Part shown: piece by piece, positions 47,674 through 57,183 of the stretch | Layout of the letters: every line of letters starts with the position of its first letter | Numbering within the stretch: position 1 is the first letter of the stretch | Assembly (NCBI GenBank): GCA_000421085.1 | Contig: ATWE01000006.1 | Location: 1 to 64,000, forward strand | Source: Ensifer sp. USDA 6670 | Lineage (GTDB): Bacteria; Pseudomonadota; Alphaproteobacteria; Rhizobiales; Rhizobiaceae | Length of the DNA: 64,000 bases | Direction: 5' to 3' | Made by a program: the position numbers and the translations under genes | Notes under the pieces: model-generated | Databases searched by the model: none | Told to the model about the DNA's origin: nothing | What the model saw: only the letters and a program-made list of their open reading frames with translations

Positions 47674-48974
47674 CCCTCTTCCCCGAGATTGAGGCGGATA
47701 GCGACCGACCGGGCATGGGCCTCAAGGCCTTCAGATCTCGCCAGCGCGATCGCGGCAGGCCCGAGAATGCGCAACTGATCCGGACCGAGCCGCAGGATCG
47801 AGGTTCGCTTCACATAGTCGAGCACGCCGAGGCCCGAGGAGAACCGCGCCGAACGCGCCGTCGGCAGCACGTGGTTGGAACCGCCGACATAGTCGCCGAT
47901 AACCTCGGGTGTGTGCCTGCCGATGAAGATCGCACCGGCGTTGCGGATCGCGGGAACCATCGCGTCCGGATCGGCCGTCGCCAGTTCGAGATGTTCCGGG
48001 GCGATGCGGTTGGCGAGCGGCACGGCCTTGTCGAAATCCGGAACCAGGATCACGGCGCCGAAATCGCGCCAGCTCGCTGCCGCCGTGTCGGCGCGCGGCA
48101 GCGTCTTCAACTGACGCTCCACCGCCTTTTCGACCGCGTCGCCGAAGGCCGCATCGTCGGTGATCAGGATCGCCTGCGCGCCCGCGTCGTGCTCGGCCTG
48201 GGCAAGCAGGTCCGCGGCGATCCAATCCGGATCGTTGTCGCGGTCCGCGATCACCAGCACTTCCGACGGCCCGGCGATCATGTCGATGCCGACCGTGCCG
48301 AAAACCTGCCGCTTGGCGGCGGCAACATAGGCATTTCCAGGGCCGACGATCTTCGCCACGGGCTCGATCGTCTCGGTCCCGTAAGCGAGCGCCGCCACGG
48401 CCTGCGCGCCGCCGATGCGGTAGATCTCCTCGACACCGGCAAGGCGGGCGGCTGCGAGCACCGCCGGATTGATCGCCCCGCCGCTGGCCGGCACGACCAT
48501 GACAATGCGCGGCACGCCTGCGACCTTGGCCGGCAGAGCGTTCATCAGAACCGAGCTCGGATAGCTCGCCGTGCCGCCCGGCACATAGAGACCGACTGCG
48601 TCGATCGGCGTCCAGCGCGAGCCGAGGCCGACGCCCATCTGGTCTTCGTAAATGTCGTCCTTCGGCAATTGCCGCCGGTGATGCGCCTCGATGCGGGTCG
48701 CCGCGACCTTCAACGCCCCGAGTACTTCCGGAGCGACGGCCTGGATCGCCGCGTCTATTTCCGCCGACGTCACTGCCATGCCCGTGACAGTCAAGTCGAC
48801 CCCGTCGAAACGGGCGGAATAATCGGCGAGCGCCGCATCTCCGCGGGCGCGAACATCATCGATGATGGTGCGCACGACGGCGTTGACGTCTTCGGAGACC
48901 TCCCGTTTGGTGGTCAGGAACGCGGCGAAATCGCGCTCAAAGCTCGTATCGAGATAGTTCAGCCTGATTGCCAA
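47670..48974 (-). CDS. hisD: histidinol dehydrogenase HisD
   Basis: HisD carries out the last two steps of histidine synthesis, histidinol to histidine. The 434-residue protein shows [67 protein letters not shown] (with zinc-site residues) and APEHLEL and [14 protein letters not shown]. It lies 64 bp after the DUF2948 gene. Confidence 0.96.
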   Translation of the reverse strand: MAIRLNYLDTSFERDFAAFLTTKREVSEDVNAVVRTIIDDVRARGDAALADYSARFDGVDLTVTGMAVTSAEIDAAIQAVAPEVLGALKVAATRIEAHHRRQLPKDDIYEDQMGVGLGSRWTPIDAVGLYVPGGTASYPSSVLMNALPAKVAGVPRIVMVVPASGGAINPAVLAAARLAGVEEIYRIGGAQAVAALAYGTETIEPVAKIVGPGNAYVAAAKRQVFGTVGIDMIAGPSEVLVIADRDNDPDWIAADLLAQAEHDAGAQAILITDDAAFGDAVEKAVERQLKTLPRADTAAASWRDFGAVILVPDFDKAVPLANRIAPEHLELATADPDAMVPAIRNAGAIFIGRHTPEVIGDYVGGSNHVLPTARSARFSSGLGVLDYVKRTSILRLGPDQLRILGPAAIALARSEGLEAHARSVAIRLNLGEEG

Positions 48975-49038
48975 TGCGATGATCCTTATGGTGGTGGCGG
49001 GCGCGGACGCTCAAGCGGGAGTTCTCAATCCGGCGCCC

Positions 49039-49488
49039 TCACGCGCCGTCGGGGTGGCGCGGCTTGAACGCCGTCTCCCAGGCGCCGCCGGTATCGGCAA
49101 GCTGCACCTCAATGCACTCCACATCGAGCGCGATCGATGCCTCGCCCGCGAGCACGAGCTCTATCGTGCCTTCCGGACCTTCCCCCTTGACGTCGAAGCG
49201 CAGGGCGAGAAGATCGAGCACCGCTTCCATGTCGGTGCGATCGAAGCCGAGCGACCGCACGGCGCTGACGCATTTAAACAGAAGAACGGCACGGCGCCGC
49301 TCGAAGCTGCGGCGCTTGCCCTCCGCCTTTTCCCAGGCGAAGCGGTTGACCACCAGGGTGAACTGCCGGCGCCGGGCGTCATAGGCGGTGCCCGCCACCT
49401 TGAAGACTGCGTCCTGCACATGGGCGGAGACGACACCAAGGTCTTCCTCGTCGAGTGCCAGCAGTTTCAAAGCATCCATGCGATTCAT
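49039..49488 (-). CDS. DUF2948 family protein
   Basis: A 149-residue soluble protein: MNRMDALKLLALDEEDLGVV, SAHVQDAVFKVAGTAYDARR, RQFTLVVNRFAWEKAE, and a C-terminal LALDVECIEVQL-type strand. This is the DUF2948 pattern found next to hisD and murA in rhizobia. Function unknown. Confidence 0.88.
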   Translation of the reverse strand: MNRMDALKLLALDEEDLGVVSAHVQDAVFKVAGTAYDARRRQFTLVVNRFAWEKAEGKRRSFERRRAVLLFKCVSAVRSLGFDRTDMEAVLDLLALRFDVKGEGPEGTIELVLAGEASIALDVECIEVQLADTGGAWETAFKPRHPDGA

Positions 49489-49633
49489 CCCGTCCCGTTT
49501 TCATGCCCCGCATTCTAGCGGGTGATCGTCAAGGACATAGGACGTTACGCCCGAAACCGCAACGGCTCCGGCGCGGGAAGTGACCGAAAGGGCTACAGCG
49601 GCTTTGCGCTCCTGATTGGAGCGCCGGGCCGGA

Positions 49634-50926
49634 TCAGTCGCTGACGCGCTCGACATGGGCGCCGCAGCGCGTGAGCTTCTCTTCGAGGCGTTCGAAGCCG
49701 CGGTCGAGATGATAAACGCGCGAGACCATGGTTTCGCCCTCGGCAGCGAGGCCGGCGATGACGAGCGAGACGGAGGCCCGGAGATCCGTCGCCATGACCG
49801 GTGCGCCCTTCAGCCGCGACACGCCCTCGACCTTGGCCGTCTGGCCGGAGAGCGAGATCTTGGCGCCGAGCCGCGCCAGTTCCTGCACATGCATGAAGCG
49901 GTTTTCGAAGATCGTCTCGGTAATGTGGGAAACGCCGCTCGACCGGGTCATCAGCCCCATGAACTGTGCCTGAAGATCGGTGGGGAAGCCGGGGAACGGA
50001 TCGGTGACGATGTCGACCGGCTTGATGCCGGCGCCGTTGCGAACGACGCGGATGCCGCTGTTCGTCTCGCTGATCTCAGCGCCCGTGCGGCGGATCGCCT
50101 CCAGCGCCGTGTCCAGGAGGCTCGCCTCGGTGTCCTCGAGAATGACGTCGCCGCCTGCCATGGCGACCGCCATGGCATAGGTTCCCGTCTCGATGCGGTC
50201 GGGCAGCACGCGGTGACGGGCGCCCGAGAGCGAGCGCACGCCTTCGATGGTAACAGTGCTCGTCCCCTGCCCGCTGATCTTCGCGCCCATGGCGTTCAGG
50301 CATTTGGCCAGGTCGACGACTTCGGGCTCGCGCGCGGCATTGCCGAGCACGGTCGTGCCGTTGGCAAGCGTTGCGGCCATCATCAGCACATGCGTCGCGC
50401 CGACGGAGACTTTCGGGAAAACGTAGCGCCCACCGATGAGCCCGCCCGCCGGTGCGGTGGCGTTGACGTAGCCGCCATCGATCTCGATATTGGCGCCAAG
50501 TGCTGCCAGCCCCTCGATGAAGAGATCGACCGGACGCGTTCCGATGGCGCAGCCGCCGGGCAGAGACACCCGCGCCTTGCCTTCGCGGGCGAGCAGCGGC
50601 CCGATGACCCAGAAGCTCGCGCGCATCTTCGAGACGAGTTCATAAGGCGCCGTGGTCGAAACGATGTTGCGGCTGGTGAAATGAACCGTACGGGCATAAC
50701 TCTCGCCCTGGCGCTCGCGCCGACCATTGACGGAAATGTCGGCACCATGATTGCCGAGGATACGGATCAATTGCTCGACATCGGCCAGATGCGGAACGTT
50801 TTCGAGCGTCAGCGTGTCGTCGGTCAGGAGCGACGCGATCATCAGCGGCAAGGCGGCGTTCTTCGCGCCGGAGATGGGGATTACCCCGTGGAGTTCATTT
50901 CCGCCTACAATCCTGATGCGATCCAT
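49634..50926 (-). CDS. murA: UDP-GlcNAc enolpyruvyl transferase MurA
   Basis: MurA starts peptidoglycan precursor synthesis. The 430-residue protein (start [20 protein letters not shown]) has Lys22/Asn23 in [10 protein letters not shown], the catalytic loop [11 protein letters not shown] with Cys126 (the fosfomycin target position), and the [10 protein letters not shown] segment near the C-terminus. An upstream-extended frame (to 50983) lacks family character. Confidence 0.96.
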   Translation of the reverse strand: MDRIRIVGGNELHGVIPISGAKNAALPLMIASLLTDDTLTLENVPHLADVEQLIRILGNHGADISVNGRRERQGESYARTVHFTSRNIVSTTAPYELVSKMRASFWVIGPLLAREGKARVSLPGGCAIGTRPVDLFIEGLAALGANIEIDGGYVNATAPAGGLIGGRYVFPKVSVGATHVLMMAATLANGTTVLGNAAREPEVVDLAKCLNAMGAKISGQGTSTVTIEGVRSLSGARHRVLPDRIETGTYAMAVAMAGGDVILEDTEASLLDTALEAIRRTGAEISETNSGIRVVRNGAGIKPVDIVTDPFPGFPTDLQAQFMGLMTRSSGVSHITETIFENRFMHVQELARLGAKISLSGQTAKVEGVSRLKGAPVMATDLRASVSLVIAGLAAEGETMVSRVYHLDRGFERLEEKLTRCGAHVERVSD

Positions 50927-51096
50927 GAGACCTCTCGCACGGGCGCTGCCCGCCTTTCTGGAAAATCGATGCCGATCCGGCATTGTTGAAGGGCGTCTCT
51001 TTAGTGGAGATGCGGTGAAATTAGAAGTGCCTTGAAAGGCGGGGGTGCAGGGAAAGCGAGGACCCGGAAGGCCCCGCCTGCCGCCGGTTGCAGGAC

Positions 51097-51312
51097 CTAA
51101 TCTTCCGATTCGTCCGTTTTTGCGGCAGGCAGTCCGGATGTCTCGTCCGCAGCGCCCGCCCGGCGCGCGCGCATCTGCTGCTTGCGGCGCTGGAGATTGT
51201 CGCGCAGGTTCTTCGCCAGACGCTGCCGCCTCGCCTCGGCCTCGCTCGAATGCCCTGCGCCCTTTCCCCGCCCCGGCGCATGCTTATTGTGGTCGTCGCT
51301 CTGCATGGCCAT
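51097..51312 (-). CDS. small charged protein, function unknown
   Basis: A 71-residue protein rich in Arg, Lys, Ala and Glu ([20 protein letters not shown]), likely helical. It may start at 51312 or at the internal ATG at 51306. No domain is recognised. It is the last chromosomal gene before the tRNA-Thr where the island begins. Confidence 0.55.
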   Translation of the reverse strand: MAMQSDDHNKHAPGRGKGAGHSSEAEARRQRLAKNLRDNLQRRKQQMRARRAGAADETSGLPAAKTDESED

Positions 51313-51573
51313 CCATTACCGCAAAACCAGGACCTTCGGAAGCGGCAAGCCGGCCGGACGAGAGCGAAATCGGGGAAAACCGGGACGCTGGTTGCTGACC
51401 GGTCCGTGCCGCAACAGGCTGCAATGGAAGAGCTTGAGCGCCCCGGACCGTGTGAGCCCGCCATCTTCCCGGGGTGGCCCGCCCAAAAACTTCGAAATGC
51501 GGCTTGCGCTCTCCCTCAAGCTATGGCAATAGGCCCCTCGCCTGATGCGGCTTGTCATGAAGCGCCGCCGGAT

Positions 51574-51648
51574 GCTGCTATAGCTCAGGGGTAGAGCACT
51601 CCCTTGGTAAGGGAGAGGCCGAGAGTTCAAATCTCTCTAGCAGCACCA
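51574..51648 (+). tRNA. tRNA-Thr (GGT)
   Basis: A 75-nt cloverleaf: acceptor GCTGCTA/TAGCAGC, D stem GCTC/GAGC, anticodon stem CTCCC/GGGAG with loop TTGGTAA (anticodon GGT), T arm GAGAG/CTCTC with TTCAAAT, and an encoded CCA. An integrase gene starts 80 bp downstream, so its 3' half is the probable attachment site of the island. Confidence 0.97.
51609..51648 (+). other. probable attL core (3' half of tRNA-Thr)
   Basis: The anticodon-to-CCA half of tRNA-Thr directly adjoins a tyrosine integrase gene pointing away from it, the usual arrangement of a tRNA-targeted island. I found no second copy of this stretch downstream within the window, so attR would lie beyond 64000. Confidence 0.55.
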
Positions 51649-51727
51649 GTTTTTCCACCGCCATGTCAGAAACTTAGCTGTAATCAGAGACTTGAAGGCG
51701 CCTCGGTGGTACACAGAGGTGGCCACA

Positions 51728-53254
51728 ATGGTTCTGCAAATGCCCCGTCCATTCAAACATCCCAAGACCGGCGTTTACTACTTCCGTGTCCGCGTACCCG
51801 CTGATTTGATCGGTGTCCTCGGCAAATCAGAAGTCAAACTATCGCTCGGCACCAAAGACCCCGCCATCGCGAAGGAACGGTTCTCCGAGAAAGAGCGAGC
51901 GGTGACAAAAGAGTGGAAGACACTCAGGTCTCAGCCCGAACCGCTTACGCAGAAGCAGATTGTTGCCCTCAGCGGTAAAGTTTACCGCAAAATCATTGAA
52001 CGCTTTGATGATGATCCGGGCAATCCGTCGCTTTGGCAAAACATCAGCGATCTGGCGAAGCGGGTAGCTGAAGCTGGTCAATGGGAGCAGTGGTACGGCC
52101 AGACCGTAGATGAGCTCCTATTGAGCGAAGAGTGCAGGACCGACGCGAAGAGCCGGGACAGCGTAATACAGCACGTCCACGCCGCACTGATCCAAGCTGC
52201 CGAGCAGCAACTGAAGAAAGCCCAGGGCGATTACAGCCCAGACCCGAAGGCAGACCGGTTCCCTCCTCTCCGGCCAAAGAACGAGAAGTCGAAGGTAACC
52301 ACACTCACGGACCTGTTCAAACTTTGGGAACGCGATCATTTGGCAGAGCAGGGTTCGCCACGTACGCCCAGCGACTTCCTGCAAAAGATCAACGGCTTCA
52401 AAGCATTCCTCGGTCATGAAGACGTCGCCCGCGTCGCTCCGTTGAACGTGTCCGAGTATTGCGATTTCCTGAGGCACGACAAAGGCCTAAGCGCCAAAAC
52501 CGTCAACGGCAAATACCTCGCGGCCATTCGAACGATCTTCCGCGTGGGCCTTTCCAAGTCACGCATCGCTGTCGACCCGACCGCAAATGTCAAAGTCTCT
52601 GTACCGAAGCGGGTTCGCGAGCGTTCCAAAGGTTTCACCGACAAGGAAGCCATTGCAATCCTCTCCTGTGCTCTTCGCGACCCGGCAACGCTTGGCGGCA
52701 TGGCGGAGTTGAACAAACTGGCGTGCCGGTGGGTTCCATGGATTTGCGCTTACACGGGTGCGCGAGGTGGTGAAATCGCCCAACTGAGGCGTGAGGACTT
52801 CACTGAAGAATTTGGCATTCCATACCTCAAAATCACGCCCGAAGCGGGCTCGGTGAAGACCAAGCAGTACAGAATGGTGCCAATTCACCCGCACCTAATC
52901 GAACTTGGCGTTCTGGACATGGTCAAAACTCGTCCTCAGGGGCCGTTGTTCTACGTGCCGAACGACCGGAAGAGGAAACCGGGGCACACCCAAGCGGCAA
53001 GCGTTAGGGGCAAGGTGAGCGACTGGGTCCGCGATGTGGCTGGGATCAAGGATCCACGGGTGCAGCCGAACCATGCTTGGCGACATCGGTTCAAGACCAT
53101 AGCTCGTGACGTCGACATCCCGCAGCGCTACATGGATGCAATCCAAGGCCACGAGGACGGTTCGGCAAGCGCTGATTACGGCGAGAACACTCTGAAGGCG
53201 CTTCATCGTGAAATCTTGAAGCTGCCGCGCTACAAAGTGCCGTCGCAGCGATAG
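51728..53254 (+). CDS. tyrosine-type site-specific integrase
   Basis: A 508-residue phage/island integrase. The N-terminal arm begins MVLQMPRPFKHPKTGVYYFR with RVPADLIGVLGKSEVKLSLG (DUF6538-type). A core-binding domain is at about residues 190-280, and the catalytic domain has Arg in YTGARGGEIAQL, the HAWRHRFKT box, QGHEDGS and the Tyr nucleophile region SADYGENT. The ATG at 51728 lies 80 bp beyond tRNA-Thr. It probably drove integration of the island that starts here. Confidence 0.92.
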   Translation: MVLQMPRPFKHPKTGVYYFRVRVPADLIGVLGKSEVKLSLGTKDPAIAKERFSEKERAVTKEWKTLRSQPEPLTQKQIVALSGKVYRKIIERFDDDPGNPSLWQNISDLAKRVAEAGQWEQWYGQTVDELLLSEECRTDAKSRDSVIQHVHAALIQAAEQQLKKAQGDYSPDPKADRFPPLRPKNEKSKVTTLTDLFKLWERDHLAEQGSPRTPSDFLQKINGFKAFLGHEDVARVAPLNVSEYCDFLRHDKGLSAKTVNGKYLAAIRTIFRVGLSKSRIAVDPTANVKVSVPKRVRERSKGFTDKEAIAILSCALRDPATLGGMAELNKLACRWVPWICAYTGARGGEIAQLRREDFTEEFGIPYLKITPEAGSVKTKQYRMVPIHPHLIELGVLDMVKTRPQGPLFYVPNDRKRKPGHTQAASVRGKVSDWVRDVAGIKDPRVQPNHAWRHRFKTIARDVDIPQRYMDAIQGHEDGSASADYGENTLKALHREILKLPRYKVPSQR

Positions 53255-53277
53255 CGCACCGAAGTGGGAGACTTACC

Positions 53278-53845
53278 TTGAGCCCTTGGACTGGACCTGA
53301 AGATCGGATGCCAGAAGCCGAAGTGTCACTTCGGTTGGCCGAATATCTAACTGGAGTTGCTGGTTTTGGCGGACACGTCGAGGTCGCTGTCGACGGCGCC
53401 TCCGTGAGGGTTCATGGCGAGGAAGTGTTCGACCATTTCGGGCTATCTTCTCGCGAATGGATGGCTCTTGACCGTCGCGGATGCCAAGAGCCGGAACGCT
53501 TGGGCTGCAACATACCGTCGCGGCGACGCCACAATGCGAGTTCATTCACGATCGGGCGTTGGTGACGTCGAGGCAATTATTTCGGGCCGACGAGTAATTG
53601 CAGAATGCAAGAAGGGGCCGCTCGTCAGAAAATCGGGAAGCCCTGAGTATACGCTGCTGACGACCGCGATTGGTCAGGTACTGTTGTTTCCTGCCGCAGA
53701 AGGCGACATCCTGGTAGCTGCGGTTCCAGATACGCCGACCTTTCGCCGGATCGCTACTGATTGGAAAGAAAGACCCCGGCTCAAAGCCTCCGGCATCCAG
53801 ATCGCATTTGTGAACCGGACGGGGAGATCTCCGGTCTCACTCTAG
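53278..53845 (+). pseudogene. frameshifted PD-(D/E)XK-like nuclease gene
   Basis: Two frames join into one protein if one base is removed near 53434. The first gives MPEAEVSLRLAEYLTGVAGF through VHGEEVFD. The second continues ISGYLLANGWLLTVADAK with GDATMRVHSRSGVGDVEAII, then VIAECKKGPLVRKSG. GDVEAII...VIAECKKG is the D...ExK core of restriction-nuclease-like folds. The joined product would be about 188 residues. A natural inactivating insertion and a sequencing error are both possible. The start may be TTG 53278 or ATG 53308. Confidence 0.65.
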
Positions 53846-53935
53846 GTGACGTCTGGCGAAAAGACACCGATGGAGAGGCGAACGCGGTGAATACAGCGGG
53901 CCCCACATTGGATGGAGCCAGCTGATTGTTCGACG

Positions 53936-54457
53936 CTACGTGGCCGTTACCGAGCGAAGAGCTTTGTCGATCGCCTGGTTTGCCAACCGATCGCACCGCT
54001 CGTTCAACAGGTCACCGTCGTGTCCCCGGACCCATTGCCACGAAATTAATCTGAAGAACTGGGATTGTGCGTCGAGCATCTCCCAGAGATCTTGGTTCAG
54101 AACGGGCCTCCCCTTACCGCTTCCAGTTCGCCACCCCTGCCGTTTCCAAGACTGCATCCATTCCGACATGCCGTCGACAAGATACTTGCTGTCACTGCGG
54201 ACCGTCACCGGAATGTTCTTCTCCCGCAGCTTCCGCAGAGCACACAGAGCCGCCGTTAATTCCATGCGATTGTTGGTGGCCTTTGGCAGATCGGAGCCGA
54301 AGATTTCCCGTTCTTTGATGACCAGATCCCCCTCCTTGAGTTGAAGGACGGCTCCCCAGCCACCGGGACCTGGATTTCCGCGACACGCGCCGTCGGTGTG
54401 AATGAGGTAGTGGCGAGCGTTCGCCGCGAAATCTTGAATGTTTGTTTCGATGTTCAT
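53936..54457 (-). CDS. rnhA: ribonuclease HI
   Basis: A 173-residue RNase HI, which cuts RNA in RNA-DNA hybrids. All four catalytic acids are visible: Asp in LIHTDGACRGNPGPGGWGAV, Glu in NNRMELTAAL, Asp in VRSDSKYLVDG and Asp in RCDRLANQAID, with the His in WVRGHDGDLLNERCD. The ATG at 54457 follows AGGAAAC. As island cargo it is probably a second copy beside a chromosomal rnhA outside the window. Confidence 0.93.
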   Translation of the reverse strand: MNIETNIQDFAANARHYLIHTDGACRGNPGPGGWGAVLQLKEGDLVIKEREIFGSDLPKATNNRMELTAALCALRKLREKNIPVTVRSDSKYLVDGMSEWMQSWKRQGWRTGSGKGRPVLNQDLWEMLDAQSQFFRLISWQWVRGHDGDLLNERCDRLANQAIDKALRSVTAT

Positions 54458-54637
54458 GGGTGTTTCCTGTGGCTGGCCAGTACGGCCCAGCGTTGACACC
54501 GTCCACGAACACAGGTTGATCCTATGTCGGGCCAGCATTGATTGGTTGAATTCAGGATGTCTGAGAGGCCGGGCCTGCCCCGGCTCGGTCATTTTCAGAT
54601 GTGTTGTAGGCTTAGGTAATAGGTCCAGGCGACACGC

Positions 54638-55273
54638 TCACAACTGATCCAAAACAGTCGTCCGAGCACACACCGAGCTCTCTGGGGTTCTCCCGCGCTG
54701 CTGCTCGGCTCGCTTCATGTGTTCAGACCGAATAGAAAGAAATCGGCTGACCAATTGCTGAGTTACATCGATGATCGACGCGATCTCGATTTGGGTGAGA
54801 GCGGGCCAATGATCCGCCAGCCAGCAGATCATCTCTTGGACCGACATCTCTTGCTGCCCGACTTTGGCGCGGTACTCGTTTCGGTTTGCTCGAAATCTAT
54901 CGAGCGCATTCTTGGCAAATCGAGCCGCTTGGGTTTCGTCGCCTTCGATCTCCCTTAGGGCCTGGGCCGCGCGTTCCTTGATCCATGAACAGGCATCTGG
55001 GCCGACAACGTCGAAGGGTTCAACTCGACCTGATTTGGTGCGTTTGAGCCGCTGACCCCAGCCTCGATCTGTTACCCATTTCGCCAAACGATGGCGCTGG
55101 TGGCTGCCACCACCTTCGATGTGTAGGAAGTCCATTCGCCGGAGCAGTGTTCTGACCCTGCGCGGACCCAGACCAAGGACCTCTCCCAGTTCGGTGATCG
55201 TGACCCAGTCGCCTTTGGAAACAGCCACGAGTTCTCCCGTTTTGCGGTCCAATATCTCTTCTGTGTATTCCAT
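54638..55273 (-). CDS. HTH-containing island protein, function unknown
   Basis: A 211-residue protein with two helix-turn-helix-like stretches: residues about 24-55 (WVTITELGEVLGLGPRRVRT) and about 160-185 (TQIEIASIIDVTQQLVSRFL). The rest is charged and helical (ERAAQALREIEGDETQAARF). It may regulate or bind DNA in the island. No family is recognised. It lies 180 bp upstream of rnhA, same direction. Confidence 0.65.
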   Translation of the reverse strand: MEYTEEILDRKTGELVAVSKGDWVTITELGEVLGLGPRRVRTLLRRMDFLHIEGGGSHQRHRLAKWVTDRGWGQRLKRTKSGRVEPFDVVGPDACSWIKERAAQALREIEGDETQAARFAKNALDRFRANRNEYRAKVGQQEMSVQEMICWLADHWPALTQIEIASIIDVTQQLVSRFLSIRSEHMKRAEQQRGRTPESSVCARTTVLDQL

Positions 55274-55439
55274 GCGTGTTCGTTTCGATTGTCTCCAATG
55301 CGAAAGCCCCCGCCACTTGGAGTGACGAGGGCATTTGTTTCTTGGTTGGCCGCTGTGTCTGGTCGGCTAAGTCGACTTTGCCGGCGTCAAGCCCGCACTC
55401 GGCTTTGCCATGGTGCGACCTGGTAGACCGCCTTCGATG

Positions 55440-55715
55440 TCATTTATTTGAAGCAAGTCTGCGCTTCGTCTGGGCAGCAGCCATACGAACTTGATTGACT
55501 TCCCAAGGCTGGAGTTCTTCTACGGAAATTTCTTCCGCCCACGCCGGGCCGATTTCCACCGCAATTCTCTTCGCTGCCATGAGATCGGAAGCTCGGAACA
55601 CCTCAATGGTTTCCTCGCAGAGGTCGCCGTGGATACCGAAAAGGGCGGCGTAGTATCGCTCCCCAGCACAGAGCGAGGGGTTCGAGTTGGTGATCGAGCC
55701 GATGATATTGCGCAT
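55440..55715 (-). CDS. small island protein, function unknown
   Basis: A 91-residue protein starting MRNIIGSITNSNPSLCAGER, with EETIEVFRASDLMAAKRIAV and a basic end (AAQTKRRLASNK). It is acidic in the middle and has no membrane segment. It lies between the HTH gene and the serine recombinase and points the same way. No domain is recognised. Confidence 0.5.
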   Translation of the reverse strand: MRNIIGSITNSNPSLCAGERYYAALFGIHGDLCEETIEVFRASDLMAAKRIAVEIGPAWAEEISVEELQPWEVNQVRMAAAQTKRRLASNK

Positions 55716-55860
55716 GGATGTATCTTTCTTTGGGTAGGAGTGTCGGGCGATGGAGCGCGACGACGATTGGTGAAGGACAAAATATGAAAATGTCCTACAG
55801 CTGCCCCTATTCCCAAAACTCTCGACGTGGACCCTCAACCGCCAGGCGAACGCTGACTGA

Positions 55861-56433
55861 TCAGTTGTCTTCCCGGACTCCACGAAATATCCTGAACACG
55901 CTCGATCGACTGACCCCAAGTTCCGCTACAATCGCATCTGCGGTCTTCCCCTCGGCCTTCAGCCGCAGCACGTCATCTGCCCTCCTCAGGGCTGTCGGTG
56001 CGCGTCCCTTGTACTTGCCCTCGGCCTTTGCCTTGGCGATCCCTTCGCGCTGCCGTTCCAGCATCAATTCCCGCTCGAACTCGGCAATCGATCCCATAAG
56101 GTTGAGCATGAGTTTGCCTGTCGGCGTCGCCGTGTCGAGATTGAGGGCCAGCACCCGGAGTTCCACGCCCTTGGCCTTGAGCCTCCCCGTGATGTCGATC
56201 AGGTTCGCCATCGAACGGGCCAGACGGTCAAGCTTCGAGACGACGAGCGTGTCGCCTTCGCGGACGTAATCGAGGGCGCGTTCCAATTCGGTGCGCTTCG
56301 TATCGACGGATGACACTTGCTCCTTGAACACCTTGGTGCACCCCGCCGCTTCGAGGTCAAGCAATTGGGCGTCGAGACCGGCAACTTGGTCTGTGGTCGA
56401 TGTCCGGGCGTAGCCGACGATGGCAGAAGTCAT
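55861..56433 (-). CDS. serine recombinase (resolvase family)
   Basis: A 190-residue Hin/Tn3-type resolvase. The catalytic Ser is in VGYARTSTTDQVAGLDAQ; further active-site parts are VSKLDRLARSMANLID and MLNLMGSIAEFERELMLERQ. The C-terminal HTH is at about residues 160-186 (RLKAEGKTADAIVAELGVSR). It may serve an inversion or transposon-resolution function; no inverted-repeat partner site was found nearby. Confidence 0.92.
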   Translation of the reverse strand: MTSAIVGYARTSTTDQVAGLDAQLLDLEAAGCTKVFKEQVSSVDTKRTELERALDYVREGDTLVVSKLDRLARSMANLIDITGRLKAKGVELRVLALNLDTATPTGKLMLNLMGSIAEFERELMLERQREGIAKAKAEGKYKGRAPTALRRADDVLRLKAEGKTADAIVAELGVSRSSVFRIFRGVREDN

Positions 56434-56609
56434 AGCGCAATCCTCTCAGTGTCACTAGGTTTTAAGACTTAATGGCATCGATGGTGCCAAAAGTCAAATA
56501 CCATTTATGTGGCACTGTATTTGGGTACTGCTGAGAGGATCACACAGGCAGGGTCCAGTGATACCGAGCGCGGTTCGCTTGAGGACAGCAGGTCGGCTTT
56601 GCTATCCGC

Positions 56610-56993
56610 CTACGCGACCAGCACTTGATGCCACCGACCATCAGATTTGATGTTCTCCAGATAGCGTTGCTGACTGATCTCGGTGACAGCCAACCAGCTA
56701 AGCGGTGACGCTGTTCGGGCGTTCACAACCCTAACGGCGGATAGCAGATCGGGCGCAGTCATGTAGTCATCGAAGAACAAGCACTCGGCGCGATCTCTTC
56801 GCTCAACTCGACGTGGAAGAATCGTTCGAAAGGCTGGGAATAGGATGTCATGGGCCTTCCTTGGTTGCCGTCTCGGGAGAAAAGATGGGTACCCGGGGGG
56901 GGATCCCGGGTTCCGTGTATCTGATAAGGCGCTCGGACTTTTTTGCCCAAAATTTCGGCATGGTTGGGTACCGCGAGGAGCTTTAGCGGCCAT
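56610..56993 (-). pseudogene. possible broken small gene
   Basis: One frame ends in a protein-like sequence (MTAPDLLSAVRVVNARTASP through VTEISQQRYLENIKSDGRWH). The adjoining frame carries MTSYSQPFERFFHVELSE just upstream. A single-base shift near 56795 would join them into about 80 residues. Upstream of that the frame shows no protein character. It may be a decayed gene or a chance ORF. Confidence 0.3.
56886..56920. repeat. G8 tract within nested palindromes
   Basis: GGGTACCC is followed by a run of eight G (56895-56902) and then ATCCCGGGTTCC, so palindromes GGTACC, CCCGGG and GGATCC adjoin. It resembles a restriction-site cluster. It lies in the gap between the possible broken gene and the metallophosphoesterase, in which I see no other gene. 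Confidence 0.5.
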
Positions 56994-57183
56994 GAAAACG
57001 GCTAGTTCGCCTTACGCACCTTGGGGGGACCATCTGGTGCGGGGATGTAAAAAATCACGCGCTCAAGCTGCGATCCGAAATTTTCTGAGCATAAACTCGG
57101 TCCCGTACCAATCTAGCTTGTAAAAGCATGAGCTTGGTCTTTCATGGTTCAGTCGCGACCACGCTACGATTAAAGAGGAGCTA

